Translations under genes and position numbers: made by a program
In this document: piece by piece, positions 1 to 11,300 of the stretch
Position numbering within the stretch: the stretch's first letter is position 1
Layout of the letters: every line of letters begins with the position of its first letter
From: Pontederia crassipes
Taxonomy: Eukaryota > Streptophyta > Magnoliopsida > Commelinales > Pontederiaceae
DNA: 64,000 nt
NCBI GenBank assembly: GCA_030549335.1
Contig: CM060188.1
Location: 46,775,696-46,839,695, forward strand
Direction: 5' to 3'
Notes under the pieces: generated by a model
Databases searched by the model: none
What the model saw: the letters and a program-made list of their open reading frames with translations, nothing else
What the model was told of the DNA's origin: nothing

Positions 1-254
1 AGGATCGAAGAACCAAGTATAAAAGAGGACCTGACCTATGCGGAGTATCCGACGAAGATCTTAAACCGCAAAATGCAATACCAAAAATACAAGGAGGTTC
101 CTCTGGTCAAGGTCGTATGAAAGTGCCACCACGGAAAAGATACGACATGGGAATTCGAGTTTGAGATGTGCAAAGAGTTTTTGCACTTATTCGATAAGCT
201 CCATTCCTTACAGGATTTGGAGATGAATTCTTTTTCTATGGGTATTATATTGTA
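1..254 (+). pseudogene. Ty3/gypsy polyprotein 3' end with decayed chromodomain
   Basis: Frame 1 reads the C-terminus of a chromovirus-type gypsy polyprotein: an EDLTYAEYPTKIL stretch, then KEVPLVKVV, then a DTTWEFEFEM-like stretch and HLF, which is the usual order at the end of integrase plus chromodomain in plant Tekay/Del-type elements. An in-frame TGA at 118-120 replaces what is normally a tryptophan codon in this motif, so the copy is broken. The frame ends at TAA 252-254, inside the first bases of the LTR. The rest of the element lies left of the window. Lineage (Tekay/Del) is inferred from the terminal motif and the long LTR. Confidence 0.8.
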
Positions 255-2814
255 ACGTCTCATGTATAAAAAAGGAGAAGAAAATAGAAAAGGAAGGGGC
301 AAAGGGAGAGACAGAGAGCTTTGCTCTCTTTCCCCTTCCTCTCCCCTCTTCAATGGAGGCTGACGTTCAGAAATGGAGAGACAAAGGGGACTCCAAGGGA
401 CATCTCCACCTCCATAAAACCCCCTGACCTGACGCCCTCTCACATTTTTCCTCCTTTTCCCCACTTTCTCTCACTATGTTCTCTCCTTCTCGGTGACGTG
501 CGAGACCAGGAGATGGAGGGACGACGCTGGTGACGACCACGAGTGCGGGCGGCGGTGGACAGCAGCGACATGCAACTGGGGATGAACTACACGAGGATGA
601 ACCTCAAATTCGTAGGCATTAAGGTGTGATTTCGGGATCTATCTCATAGATTATGTCTCTGGACGAATCATGCATGCTTAGGACCGAACTAGTAGTAGAA
701 ATTGTGATTAGAAATAGAAGAAAAATCTGTTGCATACTATTTAGAGAATTGTTGTTTCATTGATTCTATGCCTTGCTCATGTGATTGATCTTTCGTCGTC
801 ACGAACTTGATGTCTATGTTTCATGCTCTAAGGATGTAAATAAACGAGAACTATGCTTATATGTGTAAACGATGTAGCATTTATAAATTGAAATGTTGAT
901 TTTCGTCTTCTGTGAACCCCATGGAAACTGTTTGATAGCTTAGTATGTAGATTTCAAATTTGCCTAGACAATTACATACGTAGATTACTTCCTTATGGTT
1001 TAGATGATCAAATGATGCTATAATTATGTTCACGAACCCATGTGTTGAGGCATGATAACTTAGATTATTGAAAGAAAACAAACGGATCGAACTCTGTAAC
1101 TCGCGCAGTTTCTGCGTATATAAGAACCTGACCCGAGTTTCCCATAACCCGGCCCGGATGAGACCAACCCAGGACCGAGTCCTCCCAACTCGGCCTGGAT
1201 CCACTATTAACTATCTTTCCGAGCTCTGCTCGTACCAGTAACCCGGCCTGGGCTCTACTTGACCCGACTCGGGTATTGATCAGAGAAGATGATCAGGCGG
1301 ATCGACTTTTCTGATCCGATCGTGCATCCAACTCGGCCTAGGTATAACCCTGACCCGGCCCGGTCCCGACTCAGAATTTTCAAGACTGAATTCGGCAAAA
1401 GCTCGGCCCGAGTTCCTCTGTACTCGGACCAAATTCCGGCCAATAGAATGTAAACTTTACGATTTATGAACCCCCATTTACGTAATTGATATCTGATTTG
1501 TACATGAAATTAATTATGCTCAACTGAACCATGTTTGCCATTCTTATGATTGAACTGAATGGAAAGAATGAAATGCCAATTTGATTATGATATCCATGAA
1601 ATGATAAATGGTCGTCCACTCCCTCTCCGAATGACCGCTGAAAATAATTAAAGACGAACAATCATTTGACATCCAAGCTTTCGGTACGTGGATAGAAGAA
1701 TTTGACCCTAATCGAACTCTCTGATTCTTCTGTCCATCTGATTTGTTAAAGGAAGAAAAGAACTTATAGATGATTCAGAATTTTGCTTCATATGGCCTTG
1801 ATCAATCTTCGGATTGAAAGATAGGTTCATAATGACTCGGAGCTTTGCTCCATATGACCTCGCTCGATCTTCACATCGAAAGACAAGTTCACTATGATAG
1901 GGGGAAGTTATGCCAGCCGTGAGCAAGGCACTTCCTCACGGGTTACTATTTGTCTTATATAGATGGAAGTCTCTTCCTTACGGATGTTTCCGCATTGTGC
2001 AAGATCATCTCAGCTCGACGGGACTGGCCGTGGCACTAATCACCCACTAGCTCATGATGATTTAGATATTTGCACCATGAGTGCCAGCAATGATATCCCC
2101 TAAAAGAATGAAGAGCTCTTTCAATGAAATGAAAGAAAAGAATGAATGAAAAGAAATGAAATGAATGAATGAATGAATGAAAAGAAAGAACGAATGAACA
2201 CATGAATGAAAGAAAGGACAATGAAAAAGACATGAATTGTATTATGCTCTCTCTCTACTTTATTATCCACTTTTACATTCCCTTATATGGTCCATTCATG
2301 CTTATTCTAACATAGCTCATCTGTGTAATCCCCATAAGTACATGATGTTTGCTCATGACGTGATGGTGTGTGCGGAGACTTCGCTTTGGGTGGCATGTGC
2401 ATATGGTTATGGTTAGTTCTAGTATGAGTCGTATGTTTATCCGCTATATTAGATAATATATCTATCTGGATGAGTCTTATCAGGTCATGGTCAACGACAG
2501 ACGTTTTTATGTTTAGCACTCATACTTTTATCTTTACTATTTCAGACTGAGACTACGGGATGTACCTCTTTGCTTCTGCATGATGATTTATATCGAGACA
2601 GGTTGTCGTATTTCGTGGCTTTTGCTTCTGCATTTTTCCTCTATTATTGTATTATTTAAATTTTTAATTGTTAAGTCTTTCGCTGATGTGTCACTTTTCT
2701 TAACTATTTGGGTCAACAAAAGAGTCAAAGAATATAAAAAAAAGGAAATAGAGAAAAGGGTAGCGCACGAGAAGAGATCGCATACGTGACGGGATCGAAT
2801 TTCGGGACGCTACA
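251..2814 (+). mobile_element. 3' LTR of the gypsy element (about 2.56 kb)
   Basis: The segment begins TGTAACGTCTC directly after the polyprotein end and closes with GGGACGCTACA at 2804-2814, so it has TG...CA termini and the short inverted TGTA/TACA ends of an LTR. It holds no coding frame of substance. It includes a run of CCCGGCC/GACTCGG-rich sequence (about 1110-1440) and a GAAT/GAAA-rich simple repeat. The matching 5' LTR and target-site duplication lie outside the window, so the ends are inferred from structure only. Confidence 0.7.
2124..2215 (+). repeat. GAAT/GAAA-rich simple repeat inside the LTR
   Basis: Imperfect GAAT and GAAA units run for about 90 bp within the gypsy LTR. No function can be read. 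Confidence 0.8.
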
Positions 2815-3200
2815 CTTGAAAACCAGAAATCATACTGAAGTACAAGCTTGGAAACGAAAGTAGATTTGAAGAGATCCCAGAAAAAATAACAGATCCAAAC
2901 AAGACCTTGTAAGAGAATGAGAAAGATAATTTGGACCATCTGACCAGCAACTTTGATCTAAATGCCGAAGAATATTCGCAAGCAACTCGATCCTCACATC
3001 AATAGATTGAATTGTGACTCCGATACCTTGTTGAAATCAATTATCAAGTGTGCAAGAAACTGAAACGAAGTGGATAGGGAAAAACATAAGAGAACTATTC
3101 AGTCATCAATCATCCCTTACATCTGACTTTCTGTATGTATACTAAAAGCTCCAAATGTTCTACTAACCATAACGACTTCCACTTCACTTTTATACGAACA
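2815..3200 (-). mobile_element. Possible copia-type short LTR plus primer-binding site, truncated
   Basis: Read on the minus strand, 3200 to 3029 starts TGTTCGTATAAAAG and ends TTTCAACA. It is followed at once by AGGTATCGGAGTC, which resembles the initiator-tRNA-Met primer-binding site of copia elements (TGGTATCAGAGC). The internal region is cut at 2814 by the gypsy LTR, suggesting the gypsy element jumped into an older copia copy. No second LTR is visible, so this is tentative. Confidence 0.35.
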
Positions 3201-4215
3201 CCTTACGCAGGGGTGGATCCACATATAAGACGAGGGGGCAGCACCCTCAATTTTTTAAATTTTTATTATATATATATTAAAATATAAATTTTATGATAAA
3301 AAGTTATGTTTGCCCCCTCCCCCTTAAATAAAATTTATATGCTAATTTGACAACAAAAAAAAAGAGCCCTTAATGTAGCGGTAGCTATACTTTTTTTTGT
3401 ATAGCATTACAACCCTCAGCATGGCGGAGCTCCTAAAATTAGTGCCACCAAGAAAATGGAAGGGAGCTCATCTTTTATTTATATAATTAATTTATAAATC
3501 ATCAATTTTTTTATTGTTTATATAATAATTATATATATACAATTTAATTTTTTTCTATCACCTCTAGGTTGATAAATTTAAAAGTTTAGTTATAAATTAA
3601 ATATATTTATATTAATTTAAATTTATTATATATTTTTAAAATATAATGATATAAAATGAGGACCTCAAAAAAATTGTTCCTGAGGTTTTCTTAAAGATAA
3701 TTATGGAATGATTTTTTAATTTAAAAATTCGACCCAATAGGTAGTTGATGACTTTTTCTAACCGAAAAATTGGCGTGTTGTGGACTACTTTCGCCCCTAA
3801 TTTTACCATTTTTAATGTTCAATATTCAGTATGTGTTAGAATTTCATGGCCCATGTTGGGATTCACGCAGTAGATCGAGCATAAGATTAATGCCTTGTTG
3901 CCCTATTAAGATCAGCAACATATCCTAATTATTAATAAACCCTGCGATATATTTGATGATGCCGTTTTTGGATTTGTTCCATGATTTCCATCACCGAATC
4001 TTCCATGATTCTTAACTTCATCGTCCATGAAAGATGATAAGAGGGAATATGTTGAAGTAATAACCATTTTAATCCGAAATGACTGTGTAGCTTCGTTTGA
4101 CCGTGTCATTCTTTTTAGTTACCGAAACTACAAATCATATATGAGATGCCAGCAAATTTTATAAAATTAAAAGCTCCCCGCTAAATTGTTTTGTTATTGA
4201 AGAAAATAATTAACC

Positions 4216-4217
<2 letters not shown>
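3201..4217. other. AT-rich intergenic DNA, no gene seen
   Basis: No coding frame with recognisable content on either strand. A CAGGGGTGGATCCAC-like sequence at 3209 recalls a hAT-type terminus, but no partner end was found. The rest is A/T-rich. Confidence 0.5.

Positions 4218-4258
<41 letters not shown>
4218..4258. repeat. (AT)n microsatellite
   Basis: About 20 uninterrupted AT units. Confidence 0.95.
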
Positions 4259-4262
<4 letters not shown>

Positions 4263-4963
4263 CGAATATTAATGTGACGTCACATAAAAGTGAGTACACT
4301 GTGCTACCACATATCTCGTTGGATCGCGCATCGACGGCCATCAAAGTACTTCCCCCCTTGCTTGCATCTTCCTCCTCTCCTTTTTCTATTTCTGGTGTCG
4401 ACCGAGTGAGGGACGCGGATAGAGCTCCAGTGGTCATGAGTGTAGCGCGACCTGCGAGGGCCGAGGGGTGTCAGCTGTAGACAAAGAGCAAGTCGACGAG
4501 GGAAAAGCAGAAAGCGTCGACGCTGCCCCCCTATGCTCTTGCAAGCCGCAAGTCGTCGCTGACCCTCCCTCGCTGATCTTCCCTCCCCCGACCCTCCCTC
4601 ATCGGTCGCCCCTCGCCGTCGTTGCCCAAGACACAACGATCCCTCCATTGATCCTTGTCCGGAAAGGGGTGGAGGTGAAAGGGGGGAGGAAGACGTGCGC
4701 GTGATGGAGGTGATGGTGGATGGTGGAGGAAGACGTGAGGGATCGCCGTTCATCCATGATCGGACGGTCCAAATGAATTGGTCGCACGTTAATATTCCTC
4801 TGCATATTATTATGAATTTAATGTATCTCCTCCCTTCTACCGTCCAACGATGCAGACGTGCGGTTTAGTGTGAGTTAATGCAAAAAAATCGTCTGGTTTA
4901 ATCTGTCGCTGGTTCACTGTAGAAAAAAATGCGCCCGATGAAGTTGCCAATGGTGGCACTGTA
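4259..4963. other. Intergenic, GC-rich stretch without recognisable gene
   Basis: Open frames exist on both strands, but none resembles a known protein and they overlap one another as expected of GC-rich non-coding DNA. No splice-consistent gene model was found. Confidence 0.4.
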
Positions 4964-5385
4964 GATCGAACGCTTGCAGCTCCGCCCTTGTCGCCGTCCG
5001 AACAAGAACGCCGGAACGACCTCGTCTTCGTCGTGCACGATCGAGATGATCCCCTCACGAGAACGGCCGGAATGACCTCCCTAGCTCATCGTTGCCCTCG
5101 CTCTCGTGAAGTGACCATGCGTGCCCTAGATCGAACGCTGCAACTCCGCCTTCGTCGCCACCGGAACGCTCTCGTCTTCGCCGCGCACGATCAAGGTGAT
5201 CCCCTCACGAGAATGCCGGAACGACCACCCTTGCTGTTGTTGCCCTCTCTCTCATGAAGTGATCGTGCATGCCCTTGTTGCAGCTCCGCTCTCATCGCTG
5301 TCGGAACGAGAACGCCGCCGGATCGAGGTGATCCCCTCACGAAAACGCCGGAACGACATCCCTAGCTCGTCGTTGCCAGCCTGCT
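4964..5385 (+). repeat. Three-unit degenerate tandem repeat (about 165/146/110 bp)
   Basis: Units start near 4964, 5129 and 5275. Each carries, in the same order, a GCAGCTCCGCC-like block, a CCGGAACG-like block, GATGATCCCCTCACGA, a GCCGGAAYGAC block and a GTTGCCC(T) block. Unit length shrinks through internal deletions. The array ends about 450 bp upstream of the WAK-like gene start. Confidence 0.75.
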
Positions 5386-5838
5386 TCCTTGTCGTACGTT
5401 CCTCATCACCGGCGGTCTTCGTAGCCATCTACGATCTACATCGTCGCGCGGGTGAACGACGCACGAATAAACCGCTCAAATGAACGGGCCGAGAATTGAA
5501 CCTTCATTAGTAAACTGCGCACTTTTACTTGCACCGTGGTGCAGGACGAAGGGAGGACGAGGATATACGTTAAATCCTATTATTATTATTATTGACGATT
5601 CTAAAAATCAAGTTGAAATTGCCAGCTTTGGTCGACAAACTCTCAATTAAATGCTTATCGATAGCAAAAGCACAAAAAAATTAAATATTTAAATGAAATT
5701 AAAAGCTCCAAAGCAAAAGGAAAAGAAAAGCATAAAGTCATGCCAGCATTCCTTCTCTTTGACTACGTAGCTTTTAATTAACATTTAACATGTTTTGTTA
5801 GCTGAGAAGGGCGCACTGATCTCACCAGTGATCACCAC

Positions 5839-7672
5839 ATGAGGAGATATTTAGCATTCGGTTCCTCTGCTGTGCATGACATGGCTCTGCTCCGGCGACG
5901 TTTCCCCCGGGGCGCCGTGCTCCACCGTTTCCGCCACCTTCCAGCCGCCACCATCTTCCTCCTCCTACTCGCCGTCCACGTCGCTCTCAGCGGCCGCCTC
6001 TGCGCCGCCCAGTCCAGCCTCTGCCGCACCGCCTGCGGCGCCATCCCCATCCGCTACCCCTTCGCCGTCGACGACGGCTGCGGCAGCGCCTACTACCGCA
6101 ACATGCTCGTCTGCTCCAACGCCTCCATCCTCTACCTCCGCACCCCCTCGGGCACCTACCCCGTCACCTCCGTCGACTACGAAGACCCCCACCTCGTCGT
6201 CACCGACCCTTCCATGTGGAGCTGCCGCCGGTTCCACAACGACGCCGACTTCTTCGACGGCGTTTCGAGCCGTCCGGCGACCCGCGCCACTCCCTTCAGC
6301 CTCGACACGAGCACACGCTTCTCCCTCTCCGCCAAGAACGACTACCTCTTCTTCAACTGCAGCGAGGACGCCGTCATCGTCGAGCCGCGGCCGAGCCTCT
6401 GCGAGCGCTTCCCGGACCGCTGCGACTCCGCGTGCGACAGCGCCGGGTACCTCTGCCGGAACCTGCCCGAGTGCCCGGAGGCGCTGGCGGGGAGGAGGAC
6501 CACCTGCTGCTCGTACTACCCGAAGGCATCGGAGTCCCTGCGGATGATGCTGCGGCACTGCGCCTCCTACGCGAGCGTCTACTGGCGAACCGTGGGCGCC
6601 AACTTCCCCCCGTACGACCAGGTGCCGGAGTACGGGATCCGGGTGGACTTTGAGATCCCGGTGACGACGAGGTGCCTCCAGTGCCGGGATGCGACCAAGG
6701 GCGGCGGCGCCGGCACCTGCGGGTTTGATACGGCGTCCAGGAGCTTTCTTTGCCTCTGCGACGGAGGCAACTCGACCGCTTCTTGTGCAGGTGATCAGTT
6801 TAATTTTATTACGTTGTAACTTAAAATTATTTTGTTTCTTGATAATTTACTGACTAAAGATATCGTTAAAATTTTAATTGCTGCATAAAATATGATCATA
6901 TCACCAACATAAAGATTTTAATGATATGGATCTATAGATAATTTTCTATTGGCAAGGTATTTAAAATGTTAATTATATTGATCTATAGATATTCCAATAC
7001 AATGTTATTCTAAGCATATTTGCCACTGAATAATATTGTCAACATGAGCCATGAAGTAAGGGAACAGAGTAAATCAATTTAAATTATTAATGAAATTAGT
7101 TAATTACAAACCGCTGGTAGCAAGAGACATGCAATAGATTAATTTAGAGGAGGAGAACAGACATAAGTACAAAAGCAAAAGGGGCAGCTGCCAAAGCATC
7201 AACAAGGGTTGTACTTTTGAGGCATTGGACTAGACTTGTGCATCAATTTATCAAGGATAGTTTCCTTCACGTCCAAGTAGGGCATCTATCTTTAACTATG
7301 CATGTTGTCCTCCATTATAATTCTTTTTTTTTAATAAATTTACTCTTAGGATCATGCACAATACAATTTCAATTTAACATCATCTGTTTCGATTGTAGAC
7401 ATCAAGTTGGGAAGGCATCACATATCATCTGGTGTTATTGCGGGTGAGAGATTGAAATATGTTCTTATGTGATTTATATTTATATTCCAAACTATATAAC
7501 TTTAGTAAATTTTCACATTTTTATGTTCATTTCTCTCTTCTCTTCAGGGACTACAATTGTTTCGTTTGTCGCCGTGATTGGTGTTGGAGGCCTCGTGTGG
7601 TACATAAGAAAGATGAGAATTAATAAAGTTGTGGCATGTGGAGTTCAAAGTAACGAGAACCGTCTTTTTTGA
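5839..7672 (+). CDS. Kinase-less wall-associated-kinase-like (GUB_WAK) membrane protein, two exons
   Basis: Exons are 5839-6790 and 7548-7672, with a GT donor after TTGTGCAG and an AG acceptor before GGACTACA, phase 1; the spliced product is 358 residues. A hydrophobic signal sequence (about residues 35-55; an alternative start is the ATG at 5881) precedes a cysteine-rich ectodomain opening with CGAIPIRYPF, typical of the galacturonan-binding GUB_WAK domain (about 62-135). A second Cys-rich part (about 180-317) includes CLQCRDATKG and ends FLCLCDGGN, like the WAK-associated C-terminal domain. Exon 2 encodes one membrane helix (about 319-338), a basic stop-transfer RKMR and a 16-residue tail ending SNENRLF. 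There is no EGF repeat and no kinase. Inferred role: plasma-membrane or wall-facing protein that may bind pectin. The GC-rich first exon is typical of monocots. Confidence 0.85.
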
Positions 7673-8311
7673 GAGTGGAATTTTATATACTATTCCCCTT
7701 TTTTTTGTTTGGTAATACGTGTAGGATATTTTGATTATATGACGATGTATTTTGGTTTTGTATTATCCCTCATGATCAAGGAAAGAGCTTATGTAGTATC
7801 GTAAGTGTGGATGACAATATTAAAAAAAAGACAACATTGAATACATAAAGCATATATGTGTGAATTATCCTTACTGTGTTTAAGTTTATATTTCAAGGAT
7901 TGAGAAACAAAATACTTTACATGTATATAAATTACTTCATAATACTTAGTTTCTCCAATCAACAATAGAGGCTTTTTATAAACTACAAATGCCATAATTA
8001 TGTCTTCTCCTTTCAGTAGGTATGACATCTACAACCAAATCAATTAAGCTCCAAGGTCAATGGATTATCATCCATAACCTAATCACTAATGAAATTTATT
8101 CTAAGTTAATATAACTGCATTGAATTACAAAAACAATCCCAAAGGATATCCAATGGGAAAAAATGAATTATTGCGAACCAAAAACTTGGTTTTCTTTCCT
8201 GTTTTGATTACCACTGGCACATTCAGCTTTACACCAAGCGCCAGCAGAGATTGGTTGCATTTTAAAGAGGAAAAACAAATACCTAAAAAGTAAGTACGCC
8301 TAGATTTGCCG
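7673..8311. other. Short intergenic between convergent genes
   Basis: The WAK-like gene (+) and the fumarase gene (-) converge here. The AT-rich stretch should hold both 3' UTRs and polyadenylation signals. Several AATAAA-like words are present, but no specific site can be assigned. Confidence 0.5.
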
Positions 8312-11300
8312 TCAATCGGAAGGTCCTATCATTTTCTCAGGTACGACAAGTTGATCGAATTCTTCAGAAGTTAGAACGTTAAGGTTCAAGGCAGCCTCCT
8401 GCAAGAAACAGAAATGTAAAACATGTAATGAATACACAAAAGCTTCTCACGTACTAAATCCTCATTTAATTAACACTAAGAAGCATCACATCATTTACTA
8501 ACAGTGGACTAACACCCACTATCGTTAAGCAAGAGTAACAAGGAAAATAGCAGGTCAATCTGCAAATGACTCGGATTTTCTTTTAACAACTTAATAAATT
8601 GAAAAAGTGAAGTCATATGCAAATGGAATAACACCTTTCTATGATAAAATGATGAAAATAAAGCAGAGACAAAAGGCAATCATTATTTGGTATGTCAATA
8701 AAACATGAATGGGCCGAGATATGACATTTCATTGATATTTTCTTCCTAGTACCAAGAAGGTTATTAGTTCTGATTAATCCAATTCAAGGCGAGGAACATA
8801 TATTGCAACAAAGGTACTCTTTAGGTTTTTAGATTTTCATATTCCAAAACCTGCTAATCAGGTAAACCAAAATGTATTGGGCACATTGAGAAGATTAAAT
8901 TGATAAAGCTTAAGATCAGATAATATAAACTTTAAAATTCATGTCTAACTAGATACTACACTGTGAAAGAGACCAACATTACAGAGGCAACCGAATATTA
9001 ACAATTTAAAACGTATTAGTATCCAGTGATTTCAGACTTTTAAAAAACCTCACCTTCAGAGTTGTTCCTTCTTTATGAGCTTTCTTAGCAACAGCAGCAG
9101 CTTTATCATAGCCAATTTTCTGGATTTAGAGAATAAACATTCAGATATCAATTATTATTATGAAGAGAAGAAAACAAGGAACAACACAAAATTAAATAGA
9201 ATCGCACAAACTTACAGGATTCAAAGATGTAACAAGCATCAATGACTGCATCAGAATTGCAATGAAAAACGAAATAGTCCATCAGTCAATGGTAGAAATA
9301 ACATGACCTTACATAAACTGAAAATTCAGCTTCTTGAACTTTACCTCGTGCAACAGTTTTGAAATCCTCTGATGGTTTGCTTGAATTCCCCTTACACAGT
9401 TCTTCTCAAAAGATGCAGATGCATCTCCGAGTAACCTCAAGGACTGTAGGCAAAGTCAAATTTAATTGTTTTTATACATATTACAATTAATGAAGCAGCT
9501 TCCTTCTCTTTATTGCCTTTTTTTAGCAAGTGCAAGATTATCCGAAATTTCTCTTTCAAATTATCCGAATTTTATATTAATGCTTTCTATTTCATAAGTA
9601 GATATTATCAGGATTGAAAAATAAAATGAATTAAGCTGAAGAGATATCATACTCGAAGAAGAGCACTAGCAATCATTGGCTTGAAAACATTGAGTTCAAA
9701 ATGACCATTTGCTCCACCAACTGTAATTGCAACATGATTGCCCATCACCTTAGATAGATAAGACAAGTATTAGTTCCACCCAGATAATGTAAAAGCTATT
9801 TAAAATACATCAATCAAGGCAGGAAACCTATATGATAACAATAGCATTAGACCCATAGAAAGGAGAACAAGCTTTGAGAGAACACAATTTACAAATGCAT
9901 GTTCTGTTGAAGATATTAGTAACTTGCATGATTAACACAATGGACAAATAATTATTTTATCACTAGATTAACAAAGCTTAAAATAAGGCAATACATCAAA
10001 TGCAGTTGGACATTTTAACTAAAAAATCAGAAGCAATCACAGAATCACCAATGAATATGGTCAATCTGTCTCAGTTGTCTTTATATCTAGAAATAAAGTA
10101 TTTGGGGTATCTTGATGGACCAGTGTATAAGTATAAATAACAAAAGATTGAAAGAGTTCTTTGATTCAGTTAGCACACTAATACAAATAAAAGGTTTAGA
10201 CTACGAAAGAACAATGAGTCACACCTGAGCACAAACCATGGTGAGAGCTTCACACTGAGTTGGGTTTACCTTTCCCTGCACCAGATGCAACTTATATCAG
10301 ACACATGATTTGCAACCATGTTAGAGCAGTAATCAATAGGTAATCCAACAGGTATGAACTAAGATTAGTTTCATGATGTCATAAGAAATGGAACATACAG
10401 GCATTATACTGCTGCCAGGCTCATTTTCCGGCAGAATAAGCTCACCAAGACCACACCGTGGACCGCTGGAGATCATAAAGTGTAAAAACGTGAGCCTCCA
10501 CAGTAGGATAAAATGATACAATACATTTTTTTTAAAGTATGATACAATAAATTTTATGCATCATAGGCCAAGTTTTCAATGGAACTTACCTTCCAAGAAG
10601 TCGTATGTCATTTGCTATCTTCATAAGAGAAGCAGAAATTGTATTTAGTGCTCCACTAGACTCAACAAAAGCATCATGAGCAGCCTGGATAATAAGATAT
10701 TGCCAAGAAACAGTCAATAATTATTAGTATCTTTTAAAAGAGTAAAGTTTATTATTAAAGAGAAATTTTGACAAACATGCTACTTTTAGAATCCTATTGT
10801 TCTGAGGTTGTTCTGCTATGTAAATAAATGTAAAAACAGAGCAAAAATAGAATTTAAAAGATGAATGGATAGGTACTTAAATCATACTGTAATAAACATA
10901 CACAAAGAAAAATTTCTTTGGCAATATATACATTAATTTGAAACAATATTATATTGCATTAACATACTTCTTCATTGAATATTCTTTTTGGAGGAATTTT
11001 TATTTACAAAGACACTAATAAGTAAAAGTCAGAAATAATAGCAAGTTAGAAAGATGGAAAAAAGTTAAAACAATTGAAGATATTTCAGCGACAGTTTGCA
11101 CTAACAAGCAGATATCTTAAGTTTAATATAAATCCAAAACTAAAAATACAGCAAGGACATTTTTTATGAAAAAACTAGGGTTGAAATGTACCATTAGCTC
11201 ATGGAATAATAGTGATGATTGCTACAAATCCTGTCTAGATTGCATCATTGAATTAATGTTAACTCATCTTCTCATCCGAGCAAAGTTACTGATTGTAGGA

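Noticed and set aside
4274..4805. Possible GC-rich gene upstream of the WAK-like gene
   Set aside because: Competing frames on both strands, low-complexity Ser/Pro/Arg composition and no family motif.
5876..6558. Long open frames on both strands overlapping the WAK-like first exon
   Set aside because: They are out-of-frame shadows caused by the high GC content; only the 5839 frame has a signal peptide, ordered cysteines and a clean splice to exon 2.
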